A stretch of DNA of 64,000 nt from Manduca sexta (GCF_014839805.1 NC_051129.1:1860001-1924000), one strand, 5' to 3'. Shown: positions 49,307 to 61,224, counted from the stretch's first letter. Notes: generated by a model from the sequence alone, not told the origin. A program made the numbers and translations.

Positions 49307-51521
49307 TCAATGGGTCCTATGTATATGGGCCAAACAAACAATTTGGCCATTTTGACTTTTTTTATGGTAAACGCATTTTATCGATATAATGAATCAAGTG
49401 AGCTATTAAAAAAAATAGATTTTTGCATAGAAACACGATTTTTATTACAGTATAACGGCATATGTAACATAAATTTAAACGTACAAGGTCCTAAGAGTAG
49501 TTAGAGACTTATACGCGGCGAGTTCCCGCGCGTTTGTTTACGATTGGGACCAATCAGCTGGTTTGACACTATACGTTGAACGGAACAACGGCCGCACTGT
49601 GATGAATACAAATCTAATTGTTGTGTTTTTGCGTTACAATTTAGTTTAATAAGTAAAAGATGGCATCCAATTATCGTGTTAAGTTGAGTAGAAGTCGGAA
49701 TTTTGTGAATTTGGCATTGATGCAGAAATGATAAAAGTGTGCTGGACCACATCAAGTCCTTTGAACCGGTTGATTCACATTATTGTCGTAAAGACAGTAA
49801 TAAACTTTATTTAGATGGCTCTTTAAGTTTATCCGAATGTTCATGTTATACAAAGAATGGTATGATTCAACTAAATATGGTAGTAAATATGAGTCGTTAC
49901 GGCAATACAGGGATATAGTAACTAAAAATATTAATTTATCATTTCACCAGCCAAAAAAAGACCAATGCCATAGTTGTCATTCTTTTAAAAACGGTCCTGT
50001 GACTCCTGAGAATAAAATATTTTATGATAATCATATACTTTGCAAAAATCAGGTTAGATCTTTAAAGGAAAAGGATAAACGTGATTCACAAAATGATACG
50101 AAAATATTCTGCGCTACTTTTGATTTGCAAAAAGTGTTGTTGTCCCCAAGTGGTGAAATTAGTCTATTTTATTACAGCAAAAGGTTGAAAATACATAACT
50201 TATCAGTCTTCGATATTAGTAAGTTAATTGGTACCTGTTACTTATGGAATGAACAAATTGCAATGAAGGGATCGAACGAAATAGCGAGCTGTATTTATAA
50301 TATTATTACATTGAAAAGTCAAGAAGGTTGTGACGATTTCAGATTTTGGTCAGACAATTGCACTGGCCAAAACCGAAACAGGATTAAGTTTTTTATGTAT
50401 CTATACGCTGCTAAACAGTTTAATTTGAATGTAAACCACACTTTTCTTGAAGTAGGCCACACGCAGAATGAAGGCGACTCCATACATGCCACCATTGAAA
50501 AAGCTTCAAAATATAAGAATATTTATACACCCTCTGAGTGGAGCTCATTGATTCGATGGGCGAAATCAAAAGGAAGTCCTTATAACGTCATAGACGAATT
50601 TAAGAATATGATTTATGACTTCAAAAGATGCAGACAAATACTCAGTTTAACTGGACTACAAAACTCAGAAGGACAAAAAATTCGTTGGTTTAAAATAAAA
50701 CAAATTCCGTAAGCCGAGACGAACCGTACGTTTTATACTATGAATATAATTTGGGTAGTGAAGATGCTATTGAAAATCATATTAATATCTTAGATCACCC
50801 AGTACAAACAAGAAGACAAATTGCCAATAGACCAACTGATATTCCTCTGCAACTATGTTACAATCAGCTATTACCAATACAACCTTCCAAGAAGAAAGAC
50901 TTGCTTGATTTATGTCGAAAAAATATTATCCCACCGGTATACCATAGTTATTATGAAAATTTAATAGCATCTAATGACATTGTGACTATTAATGAAAGCG
51001 ATAATGAAGACATTTTAATAAACACTTATTAAGAATTACTAGTAAATTTTACCATTAACGTTGATTTTGATAATTTTATTACTTGATTATATTACTTACA
51101 GAGATATTTTTTTTGTTTACATCAGAAAGGTTTTATTTTTGTTATTTTTTTGTAATTTTATTAAGGAAATAATAACGTGAAGTACGTAGTTTTGTTAATA
51201 AAACTAAGATCTTCAGAAACAGTTTCCTTCTTATATTTTTTTGTTGGTAATTTTATCATTAAAATACCAAAAGACTGAATTCGGGTCCATATGTGTACTT
51301 ATAAGGCTATCGTATAAGGGCCCATGTGACGTACAAAAACCGGTAAATGTATATATAAAATACTATAATATAAATGAGGAGGATAATTGTCATAGCTAAC
51401 AAGCAAAATTTCATAAACTTCGGATTTATAAATCTAAAGTTATAGTAAATTTTAACTGTGGAAACCCTCTCCTGTAAAGTTGTAATTTTGCATTTTGGCC
51501 CATATACATAGGACCCATCGA
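49307..51521. mobile_element. Inserted element Y (2.2 kb) with ~25-bp TIRs and a transposase-like frame
   Basis: Ends tcaatgggtcctatgtatat and atatacataggacccatcga; the inverted match continues to gggccaaa. Flanked by tata on both sides, with the empty site present at about 20,053-20,070 in the other outer copy (ttatatatactaaaa). One broken gene inside. Confidence 0.85.
49730..51032 (+). pseudogene. Transposase-like protein (DUF7869-type) of element Y, two frame breaks
   Basis: Three collinear open segments form one protein of about 430 residues: 49730-49835 (DHIKSFEPVDSHYCRK), 49837-50706 (the long frame) and about 50709-51032 (VSRDEPYVLYYEYNLGSEDA). Breaks: one base missing at 49835-49836 (gaatg where gaaatg would keep frame) and one at 50707-50708. 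Landmarks are NLSFHQPKKDQCHSCHSF, FYYSKRL, WNEQIAMKGSNEIASC, FWSDNCTGQNRN (Asp codon 50353-50355), GHTQNEGDSIHATIEKA and PSEWSSLIRWAK. The order H.SF..SHYCR, CxxC, YYS.RL, RGSNEI-like, SDNC.GQN and GHT..GDS.H is that of proteins catalogued as DUF7869, which look like RNase H-fold transposases; that name is from memory. The downstream flank 51,040-51,520 is non-coding. Confidence 0.7.
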
Positions 51522-52479
51522 TATACTAAAACAAAGGATTTTTTAGCAATGCGAAAAAATGTATCTCAGAATTGTCGAGTAGGGCAAGTGCGCCACAGTT
51601 AATAATCGTATGGCGCACCAGCCCCTGATCCATATATAACCAACCTTTTTCGAGCATATGTTTGATTAATATGAATTATTATTATTAAAATGTTATACTT
51701 AACAGCATAATTTTTTGTACTCAAGGTATTTTGTTTTGAGCCGACTTAAATAAAAGGGCGTATTAGTTAATTCGTTTTACAAAAAAACTGAAATACTTTG
51801 GTCTGGAGCAACTTTACGTGAAGAGGCACGTTATCTGGTTATAATGCAACTCAAACATTTCAAATGTCATAAGGTCAAATTCTAAGTAGTTGAGTTATAA
51901 CGCATTCAAAATTGTTAATTCCTACATTTTTGTATGTTTTTTTTTTTGTTTTTAGAAATAAAATGAATTTTGTATTAGGGCAACAATTTTTTTATTCCAA
52001 CATATCCGCACACAAAACTCTAATATTAATACCTAAATATAGCAAAAAAAAATTGTAAAATGTTTTGCAGCCCTGATTTACAAATATATGGCGCACTTAC
52101 CCCGAATTTGATTTGACATCCATAGTTTGTTATAATATTGAGTGATTAAAAATTATCCAAGAGCAATGCGAGTAAAACTGATTTCTCTATGGACTAAATT
52201 GAGTGTTTTCTTTATAATGTTTCATATTGGCGTATTATTACACACGCGCACTTACCCCATTTCCGGAGGCAAGTGCGCCTACTACCATTTTTTTTTACTT
52301 TGAGCAAAATATTATTAATTTATGGTCCGATTTTCTTGAATGGCAATAGGTTGTTATCACAAAATACCAAATATTCTTAAATTAATAAAATTACTTTCTT
52401 AAGTCAGCACAAAAGAAATTATTTTGCATTGAATCCAGCTATGAAAATTTTATGGCGCACTTCCCCCGACTGACCTTAA

Positions 52480-52910
52480 CTACTTCTTTTTTCGTAATAA
52501 GTATATTTCTCAAAGGTAATTTTAAACTTTAGTAATTAAGTAATTAAGCCTAAATTAGTTTTTTTAAAAATATTTGGATTTTTTTGTCTTTTATTCTGTA
52601 TTCAATATCGTTGAACTATTTCGTGTATATTCCTGAGCATAAGGGCGTTTATCCTCTATTAGGACATGGAGCATATACACTTCTAAATAGGGAAAAATGC
52701 TTCTCGTTTAAAAAAAACCAATAGTGCTTGTAATGACAGAAATCATGTTTAACACGCTAGTAAGAAAGCTAATAAATAAAAAAAAGTTAATTTCACTCAA
52801 TTAATCCCCCGTGGCAACTTACCCCTGGTCTATAAAACCTATAGTTATTTAAATGTCATCTTAAACAATTCTGCCATTGCAATGGAGTCAATCATTCAAT
52901 GAATCAGCTT
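52480..52910. other. No feature seen
   Basis: AT-rich intergenic sequence to the right of the nested transposons. Confidence 0.5.
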
Positions 52911-52914
52911 ATCA

Positions 52915-53050
52915 TGCAGGTAGATATTGTAACTTTGAATTTTCGGACGACCTCAGTCCATCCCGTGACCATCAATGCTGCAAAAACTTCGAACGGTCGG
53001 GATAAAATAATAATTTAAAAAGTAGTTTTATTTTGGTTAGCTGCTCATCG
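52915..53050. mobile_element. Partial MITE, 'tctcccgacgtttc' family
   Basis: Contains gtagatattgtaactttga, cccgtgaccat, aacttcgaacggtcgggata and gtagttttatttt; diverged, one arm only. Confidence 0.6.
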
Positions 53051-53934
53051 TTCACTGCTAAACATACTCCTCCTCAAGTGAAAGCCAAGTATCTCAGCCA
53101 TGAGCAGCACGTATCCTTAGACTACCTATCGCCTTTTTTCAAGTAATAGGTCCATCGTGCGGCGCCCTACACTGCTTCTATTAATCGCGGTTTCCGCACC
53201 AGCAGCTACCTTTGTCTGTTTTACCGTTCTTCATATATATACCTAAAGTACATACTTGGTATAAAATGTATACTACAATTTATAATTACAGGCATACCGA
53301 ATAGAACGTTGTAAATAAAATAGTCTGAATGGATTTTAATATGTATTTATTATTATATTGCCTATTTTAAAATTGTGTGTATTAACGTGTATAAAATCTT
53401 TACCGGACATGTTAATATATTACGATAAAGCAGGAAGGCATTTGAACAAAGGTCCTGTTGCAAACATTAACGCCAGTACAGTCAATAATTGATTTCGATG
53501 CAAAATAAAATTTAAAAGCTAAACTAGAAATCGCATTTATTACAGCGTGACTATTTTGATGTATTCAACTTCAAGCCGGGGCAGGCGGGAGTTGATCATA
53601 TCCTCGACTTAGTGGCGCCGCCTCGGATGCTCGCCGACCGTGATCGACGCGCCTGAGACTTCTCTAACGCTGGCTGCCGCTTCTTTCGGTTGGGTGACAC
53701 TGGAACACATGCAGCTTAATGTTATAAAACTTCTAGTTATACCAGCATAACGATATAACTAGTATTTACTAAGCTCGCGAGTTTATTCTCGTAGTGACCG
53801 AACATATTTACTGTAGATTATATTTTCTGAAGATGTCTTGTTTACACTGCTGCCGAGATGGACAGTAAAACATATTGTTATATTAAGCAGTGAAACCCAA
53901 CGAGTACCTATTCTCCGATTACATCTAGCTTTTT

Positions 53935-54105
53935 TGTTTTTTGCTCCTTGAATGACGAGACGAGCTTGCAGTTCGTCTGATGTTAAGCAATACGACCGCC
54001 CATAAACAGAAGAAACACCTTCCAACACCTTGAGTTACAAAGTATTGTTTGGTATTCAACTGCGCTCCCCATCCTGAGACGTGAGATGTTATTTTAAATA
54101 GACAT
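53935..54105 (+). repeat. Interspersed repeat, family of 9655-9965
   Basis: Shares gaatgacgagacgagcttgc, ttaagcaatacgaccgccc, ataaacag and actgcgctcccc with the other copies. It sits in the space where the middle exons of gene C should be. Confidence 0.7.
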
Positions 54106-54492
54106 TGCGGTGGTACCTACCACCAGTAGCTAAACTTTCAACATAATTGAAATTTTACGTTAGCTAGGATTGGAAAAATATATTTTTGAGTTCTCACAAC
54201 GGACGCACACCCGGTACAGTCATGTTTTCACATGCTGCAAATTACCTACATTGTGTCGATCACGTTTAAAAATTTGATTCTTGGATTGCGAGTTGTACAG
54301 CGTCGCTTTGTGTCTGAAGTTTTAGTATGTTAAACCAGAATTTCAAAATAATTATTTCCATGGCTAGAATTTTGTTTAAATTATGAGGGTGCTGTTGTAA
54401 AACTAGACAGTTCACTAGAAATTATTGTTTTTAAATATTTAATTTAATTTCTTGCATTTTCTATTAAATGTTACATTTGTTAATAATAAAAT

Positions 54493-54770
54493 AGTAATAG
54501 TATCAGCCATGTATTATATACAGTCCACCACGCTGGCCCAGTACGGATTGGTAGACTAAACACACCCTCCAAATTCCGATAGAGAACTTCTCAAGCATGC
54601 AGGTTTCCTCACAATGATTTAATTCCCCGTTAAGTAAGCGATAATTCACAAAGTGTAAACACATAACTTTAGAAGAGTCAGCGGTGCGTGCCCTTGTTAT
54701 TCGAACTGGCGGACATTCGACTCGACAGTCCGTTCCACACCCAACTAGACAACTGTCGCTCTTATATTTG
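54493..54770 (-). mobile_element. SINE family 1, inverted copy
   Basis: On the minus strand: head gggtgtggaacggactgtcg, body tgtgaattatcgcttactta and gtgaggaaacctgcatg, tail ggactgtatataatacatgg. Also in the space of the lost gene C exons. Confidence 0.75.
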
Positions 54771-55797
54771 TTGCATTGATAAATTATTAGCGTGTTGATA
54801 CTCATAAAAATAATAGCAGATGATATTACCTACCCATTATCAACTCGAAATCGTTATTTTCCTTATTGAAAGCCGCTTCCCGAAGTAACCGGACACTGTT
54901 GTTAAAACCCTTGTTTAAGGTGCCGGAATTCATCAAATTGCCTGAATTCTCTGTAAAAATAAAATAATATAATATTTATTCACACTCCTTGTTAAATTTA
55001 ATGGGAATCAATAACACTAGGGATTTAGAATATATTCATCATATTATTAATCATTACGAGGCGAGAATTCAACAGGTTTTTCTGGTATCATGACTGGTTT
55101 CCTATTTATTTAATTATTTCTGCCAATGGAAGGATGATAGTCCAATGCAAATGAAATAATTATCATTATGAGACGTACCTAATGTCTGACATTTAGTGCT
55201 GAATCTATGTGTAGGTATTTCTTAACAGCATCTAGTGAACAAAGAGCTTGAGATGCGGAAGCATTCTCTATTCAAAGTTAGATTCTTACAACTAACTTTT
55301 TATTTTTGTTATGGTTCGTCCTACGTTTGTGTTTTCACCGTGTAATACTAATATTTCATATTCTCAAACGACAAGGAATATCCTTTGATCCTTGTTTTAA
55401 TGCCAATGTTTTCACATTTTACACAATATGCCTAAATAAAGTTGTAAAAGCGATTGGCTATTTCATGATTTACTTTTGATAGATGACTAAACTGACTTTC
55501 CAGGCGGTAAAGTGATGGTATAGCGTAAGCAATACGACAACCGTTTTGAGGTTCGGGAAATGATATTGATTTGCTAGTATAAAACCCTTAAAAATAAAAT
55601 ATAGGCACAAGGAATAGGTTACTTACTGGAAGCAGCATTAAAAGACTCCGATATAGGCAGGAATCCGAACGGAGTTCCCATCTCAACGACGGCTAAGAGG
55701 ACACACAAAAAGAACGTGATCACACGACCTGCCCACCACGCCGCCATCTTGACATTGAGGGACGAGTTACGTTGCGGTGGATATAGAAGGTTGGAGC

Positions 55798-55807
55798 TTT
55801 ATATATT
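55798..55807 (-). promoter_or_regulatory. TATA box of gene C remnant
   Basis: On the minus strand atatataaagctccaac lies about 55-60 bases before the ATG, matching the position and wording of the gene B TATA block. Confidence 0.5.
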
Positions 55808-55981
55808 ATACAACGCAGGTGAGCATTATCACTGGAATTTTGCAAATTTGTCAGTAAAACCAAAGAGCAATAAATAGTAACTTGGACATTAGAATTTACA
55901 TCTGTTTAATGGCTTAATCGTTGTTTTGAATTGGTCTGCATTTCACTAACAATTATTGTGTTTGTCATAAACTTAATTACT

Positions 55982-56481
55982 NNNNNNNNNNNNNNNNNNN
56001 NNNNNNNNNNNNNNNNNNNNNNNNNNNNNNNNNNNNNNNNNNNNNNNNNNNNNNNNNNNNNNNNNNNNNNNNNNNNNNNNNNNNNNNNNNNNNNNNNNNN
56101 NNNNNNNNNNNNNNNNNNNNNNNNNNNNNNNNNNNNNNNNNNNNNNNNNNNNNNNNNNNNNNNNNNNNNNNNNNNNNNNNNNNNNNNNNNNNNNNNNNNN
56201 NNNNNNNNNNNNNNNNNNNNNNNNNNNNNNNNNNNNNNNNNNNNNNNNNNNNNNNNNNNNNNNNNNNNNNNNNNNNNNNNNNNNNNNNNNNNNNNNNNNN
56301 NNNNNNNNNNNNNNNNNNNNNNNNNNNNNNNNNNNNNNNNNNNNNNNNNNNNNNNNNNNNNNNNNNNNNNNNNNNNNNNNNNNNNNNNNNNNNNNNNNNN
56401 NNNNNNNNNNNNNNNNNNNNNNNNNNNNNNNNNNNNNNNNNNNNNNNNNNNNNNNNNNNNNNNNNNNNNNNNNNNNNNNNN
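55982..56481. other. Assembly gap, exactly 500 N
   Basis: Scaffold placeholder; the flanks do not resemble each other. It lies upstream of gene C, so another cluster member could be hidden here. Confidence 0.99.
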
Positions 56482-56859
56482 CTTAGTTTAGCTCGCATAA
56501 TTGATAGTCATACGTAATACATAGCTTCGTTTATATATATAAAAAACGGTTTACTATCAGTTCCGATTTGCACACAATTATAAAAAATATCTCATCTGTG
56601 TGAGTCTAACATAGTTTAATTTTTGATTTGCAACCCGAATTTTTTACTGCAATATCGGGCCGGGATAGCAGACATTTTAAAAGATGCAGAAAGGATTTGT
56701 TCAAAGTTTTTACGACTGATATCCAACTCTATGAGGATCGAGAGATTCGGAAACCGTAGAAAACTGAAAGAGTTCACACTGTATTGAGTTGGGATTCAAA
56801 CCCGGGGCGTAGGACTTGAATTGTGGTAGAAGTTGATAACTTCTTTATGTAGTAGACGA

Positions 56860-56997
56860 CAATGGCGAAAGGTGAAATTTTTCAAAAGTTAACCCGAGGG
56901 AAAAATTGTCTTAGTTAACACATCTCTGTCAATTTAACAGAAAACAAAACTAAGATAAAAAGTAAATAAAATAGTAAGTATGGACGCTTCGCTGCTG
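56860..56997. mobile_element. hAT MITE, CAGTGGCGAAG family (138 bp) with 8-bp target duplication
   Basis: Ends caatggcgaaaggtgaaatt and tatggacgcttcgctgctg match the 1,995-bp element at 44,913. Perfect duplication gtagacga at 56852-56859 and 56998-57005. An internally deleted derivative. Confidence 0.9.
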
Positions 56998-57009
56998 GTA
57001 GACGATAAT

Positions 57010-58350
57010 AATAATACAGTTAAAATACAGAACAAAATACCAAGCTAATATTTTTCAGTCATTTTATTAGAGGTACGCAAGTCAAACTTTATTTATTGCT
57101 TGTAATGTCGTTCAGAAAAATGTTTCTTGGTAACAACTAATAAATAGACCCTTGTTTTTGTTGAAACGAGATCTGATAGAAATAAGTCGAACAATTTTTG
57201 TTTGTCAAAGGTGTACGAACATAAGAGGGACGGGTACGCTGTGTCCCCAAATTTGTTTGAAAGAATACTGAATATTTATTTATTTTACTTGCCGACCTAC
57301 TTATGTAATTCTTCACGCTACGGTGGAAGTACCCAGCATTATAGGAAGAAGGGTACGCGCGGCGGCAAAGTATTCTAAACAAAATATTTTAATCAAATAA
57401 CAATATTTGTATCGCCACTAACAGTCGTTTTAATAAACGATCCAAATCTCAATCATCAATCCCATTCCTAGAATGAACCATGTCAAAAGCATCTCAAACA
57501 AACGTTGTTCCGATAATTATAATTTATTTATTTATTTATACACACAGCAACGATTTACCACACAAACATACATATCAGAGATCCATAATATTAGACACTT
57601 ATTCTAGGTTACAAACCTTCACACGGGTATACAGCACTATTGGCTAAATATTTTTTTTAGTAACAGAAAATTGAAATTATAGTATAAATTTGTAAAATAA
57701 ATGAAAACTTAGAAAGTACAAAATTACAACTTAGTCTAATTAAATGAACATCTTAAGTTTAACATTAGTGTATTATTAAATAAATTAACAATGACGGGTG
57801 AGAGTTGTTAGTATTTACAGCACGTTCTAGGTCGCTTAATAAATGTCGTTTCGCAATTTTTAGACGATGTTTTAAAGTAAATTACCATGTATTATCCGCT
57901 TCATTTATTCAATTTACGCTTGTATTCAGGAAAGGCTATGCCTAGATACGACTATGCATCCATGGCTACGGTTCGTCGGCTTCATTTCCGCCTGATGTGG
58001 CCAGCCTATTCCCCTCTGGCCCCATTGGACGTGAGCAACTTACGAATTTCGAAATGGTCTACAGAAATCAGGTAACATTTGTAAAACAATGAACAACGGT
58101 GTAACGGCGATTAAAAAAGTTCCTAATTTGTGAGCGATGTAGCGATTGGCTCGCCCCAATCACCTCATGGAAAAGAATTCACGGCGAAAAGTTGTTTTTT
58201 TTTGGGTTTCGGACCTCGTAGTTAACACCGGGGGAAACTTGCAAATGGGATAGTAGAATCCCTCGGATTTGCGACAGCAGGACCCTGGAGGAGAGTAGGG
58301 AGGGGATAGCTGGTAAGGAAGTGTGGCGGAAGGAGAAGACCATGAAATGT
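57010..58350. other. Intergenic, no gene seen
   Basis: AT-rich. Short open frames on both strands show no family resemblance. Confidence 0.45.
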
Positions 58351-58353
58351 TTA

Positions 58354-58410
58354 CGGGCGAAAACAGCTTGCTCTGGTTGATGTACAACCAGAGCAAGCTG
58401 TTTACGCCCG
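58354..58410. repeat. Perfect-type hairpin, 26-bp stem and 5-nt loop
   Basis: The left arm from 58354 (cgggcgaaaacagcttgctc..) pairs with the right arm ending 58410 (..gagcaagctgtttacgcccg) at 25 of 26 positions around the loop atgta. No terminal repeats or target duplication seen around it. Confidence 0.85.
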
Positions 58411-58419
58411 TCCTACCAC

Positions 58420-60690
58420 TTCGGAGAGAAAGTGGTATGTGTAAAAGATTAGTGAGGACCTGTAATCCGGGCTATATCTTGAATGTTATCAGTTGTACCT
58501 CCGTAACAATTTCGATGAGACGTACAGTCTATTACATAAGTAATCCGCATTAGGCCTGGTGCCAGCGTTATGACTCCTCACAATTTATAAATCTAGAGTT
58601 ATAAAAAACGATTAGTTTATTTTCTTTCTAGAAGAGGGTCATATCGGGAAAGCTTAGCAGGAAAAACTCAGTAATGGACAAATATTCAAGGGTAAGACAG
58701 TCAACTGATATAACTTGTTTTATAGACAGCTAGACTGTTTCGTCATTCGTTTAAAAAAACAGTCCCACGTAATATTCAAAAATAGGACTACACATATTCG
58801 GATCAATAGCTGCGAAAATGTTCCAAAATCGTCTATTACAATAGAGTGCAGTATTGTAAAGCCGAGATAACAGTGTTAAGCGGATGACCAGGTCGCGGAT
58901 GGTGTCCGACCGCAGCCGCCCAACCGTGTACGCGCTTAAAAGGTCCATAATTAAACGATGCATCGATTTCATAGCTAAGTGGCAATGGTTTTAAACAATG
59001 GTTTATGCTTCGATGGTTATTGTTTAACCATAATATATAATAGGTCAGTAAAGTTATGGTGAAAACGCAAATAGTTACATTTAAAGTTTTATTAATTAAC
59101 CTAATATAATAGGTCAGTGAAATCGGAAATAGTTACAATAAAACTATTTATTAATTACACTAATCAGTGTTTAGTGTTTTTATATTAAATTAAAAGTCGA
59201 TAAACTAAAACAATAACAAATCTACAACCATTAGGTAAGACTGCGAATTTAATTTAAAAAATACAGTCAAATTGATAACCTTCACCTTTTTTGTATTCGG
59301 TTATAAACAAATAACTAGAAATTAAAATTAATGTAATACTTGGCACAATTTATGAAGTCTACATAATATTTCTCTGTGTAGTCGATACCTCATGACTAAA
59401 GAACGTAGTCATCATTGGATGTACTTCATTTAGAGTGGATTGTCTCCACTAGTTTCTGTTCATCATAATATACTTGTAGATTAATTAACAGATAAAAAAC
59501 AATCTTTTAATTCACTTTTACCTGTCCCTAAATATTAACAGAAAAGTATAATACAAAGAGCTTTATCGTATTATACTCTTTGTTGCAATGAAGCGAAAAA
59601 ATCATAATGTAAAAACAGGGTAAACGCGTTATCTACTCGCCATAGTAAGTGGTTGCCGGCAATGTCCACAACGCTATATTGTTTGCAGGGATGTACTGAG
59701 ATAGAATAGGGCGGGGCCCCACCATCTGAAAAGTTTGGTCAAGTTAACGCATAAGTTATTGAGGACCAAATAAAATAATGTTATTTAATGCAATTTAATG
59801 TGTAATTATTTTAGCTTTAAATTCAAAGCTATATGTGCTGTTTAGTACAAAGAATCTTTGTCGAAAATAAACATTAACAATCATATTTAAATCATTGTTA
59901 ATTGATCATGAAAGATAATGATAAAACTACTATGTTGAATTAAAGGTTCGCTTATATTGTTTGAAAGGTCTGTTAAAAATCTAATAAAATTACTTTTAAT
60001 AGACATTGTTAAAGCTATGTAAAGCGCAGTCACGTGACGTGTCCTCGTCACATCACCAGCGGGTGAAGCGATGCTACGAGGGAGATTAAGACTTTTCACT
60101 AGATAACATACAAGTTATATACAATTTAGAACTATATCGTCGGCTTACTGCAAGAACTTGTTAACTGACAAATACAAATGTATGAATTAAGCCCCTTTTA
60201 GTTTTATTGTTTTCCCTATAGTGTCTTAGATATAACTATGTTAAAAAAAGTAAAGCATTATTATATTCTTGAATATTTCTATTCTTAAAATCTAGTGAGT
60301 ATGTTAAATATTATATTATGTTTAGGGCTTTATAAACTGTACTTGATGATTTTTTGCCATTAGTGAGTTTTTGCAGTAAACCGACGATATTACCTCGCAG
60401 TTTCTCTACGTGTCAAGGCAATGATTCCTAATTGAAATAGATAGGTCGCTAGTCTGAAAATACGGTGAGTAATTTATTTTCACTGAAAACCAGCTTGACG
60501 ATGCGACTTTGCTCTACGTAAGGTTTACTGTATCAGTAGAAACGTAATAAGTTTCTCAACCATATCTTCCCTTTAAGACTGCTGATGCATCAAATTCTCT
60601 CATCGAATCTTTGATCAGATGCCATTAAGTAATCCTTTTATTAGTTTGTCTGCTACAAATAAACTATTGAAATCAAATTATTTATTGCGG
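58420..60690. other. Intergenic, no gene seen
   Basis: Mostly AT-rich. The only coding hint, a 73-codon minus-strand frame at 58,751-58,972, was not recognised. Confidence 0.45.
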
Positions 60691-60699
60691 TTTTTGTAT

Positions 60700-60870
60700 T
60701 TTAATTTTTTTCTGATGCTACGTTTTGAAGACTTCGGAAACGTTCTGTGCGCAGTCCGCTCTGTGACCTTAAGGCTGCCAAGTCTTTGAAATGTCGGGAG
60801 CACATTGAAATACAAAAAACAAAACTAGTTTTATTTTGACGCCGAACAGTCGCGTAAACATAATAATAGG
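60700..60870. mobile_element. Partial MITE, 'tctcccgacgtttc' family, diverged
   Basis: Contains tacgttttgaagacttcgg, tctgtgaccttaaggctgc, aatgtcgggagc and acagtcgcgtaaacataata. Confidence 0.6.
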
Positions 60871-61224
60871 ACATCATACAAATAAAGTACCTCAAAATTC
60901 TAAAGACCGTTGTAAATCCCAGACGTGCTCACCTGTAAGCGTAGTATTTAATTAACCATTCACTTTCAAGGGATATTACGATTTGGGGATTGTGCAAAAA
61001 ACAAAGCTCAAAGAATTTCTCGTAATAGATTGTGCGAATAAGTACAGACTTGACGTTTAAATTAAAGTGAAGGTAGAATGAAAAAGAGTGTTTGTTTCAT
61101 AAATTATCATTTTACTTTATTATCACAAACACCTAGTATTTTTATTTTCATGTGTTTTATGGTATAGTAAAGTAAACATCACATGTAAATTGTACGGGAA
61201 AATCGAAATACCTATCATCACCAT

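Larger units (their letters stand above)
47318..52478. mobile_element. Outer 'ggcaagtgcgcc' TIR element carrying two later insertions
   Basis: Ends taaggtcaggtggggcaagt and acttcccccgactgacctta. Collinear with the 1.31-kb copy at 19,730 but interrupted at 47,599 and 49,307 by two other elements. Removing both leaves about 1.29 kb, matching the intact copy. Confidence 0.88.
53540..55747 (-). pseudogene. Glucan recognition-like gene C, remnant (5' exons plus decayed last exon)
   Basis: Exon 1 (55747-55627) codes a signal peptide MAAWWAGRVITFFLCVLLAV, close to gene A's. Exon 2 (54950-54834) codes NSGNLMNSGTLNKGFNNSV, the same Asn/Ser/Gly repeat as gene B, in the same phase. Of the GH16-like exons only the last survives (53699-53540): it reads ASITVGEHPRRRH, then an in-frame TAA, then RLPRLEVEYIKIVTL and stop. 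The KPWRN..MLNFWQDTNSW block is gone. No middle exon was found in 53,700-54,830, where repeats lie instead. With a conserved promoter core and 5' exons, the first two exons might still be transcribed, but no full protein can be made from what is visible. Confidence 0.75.
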
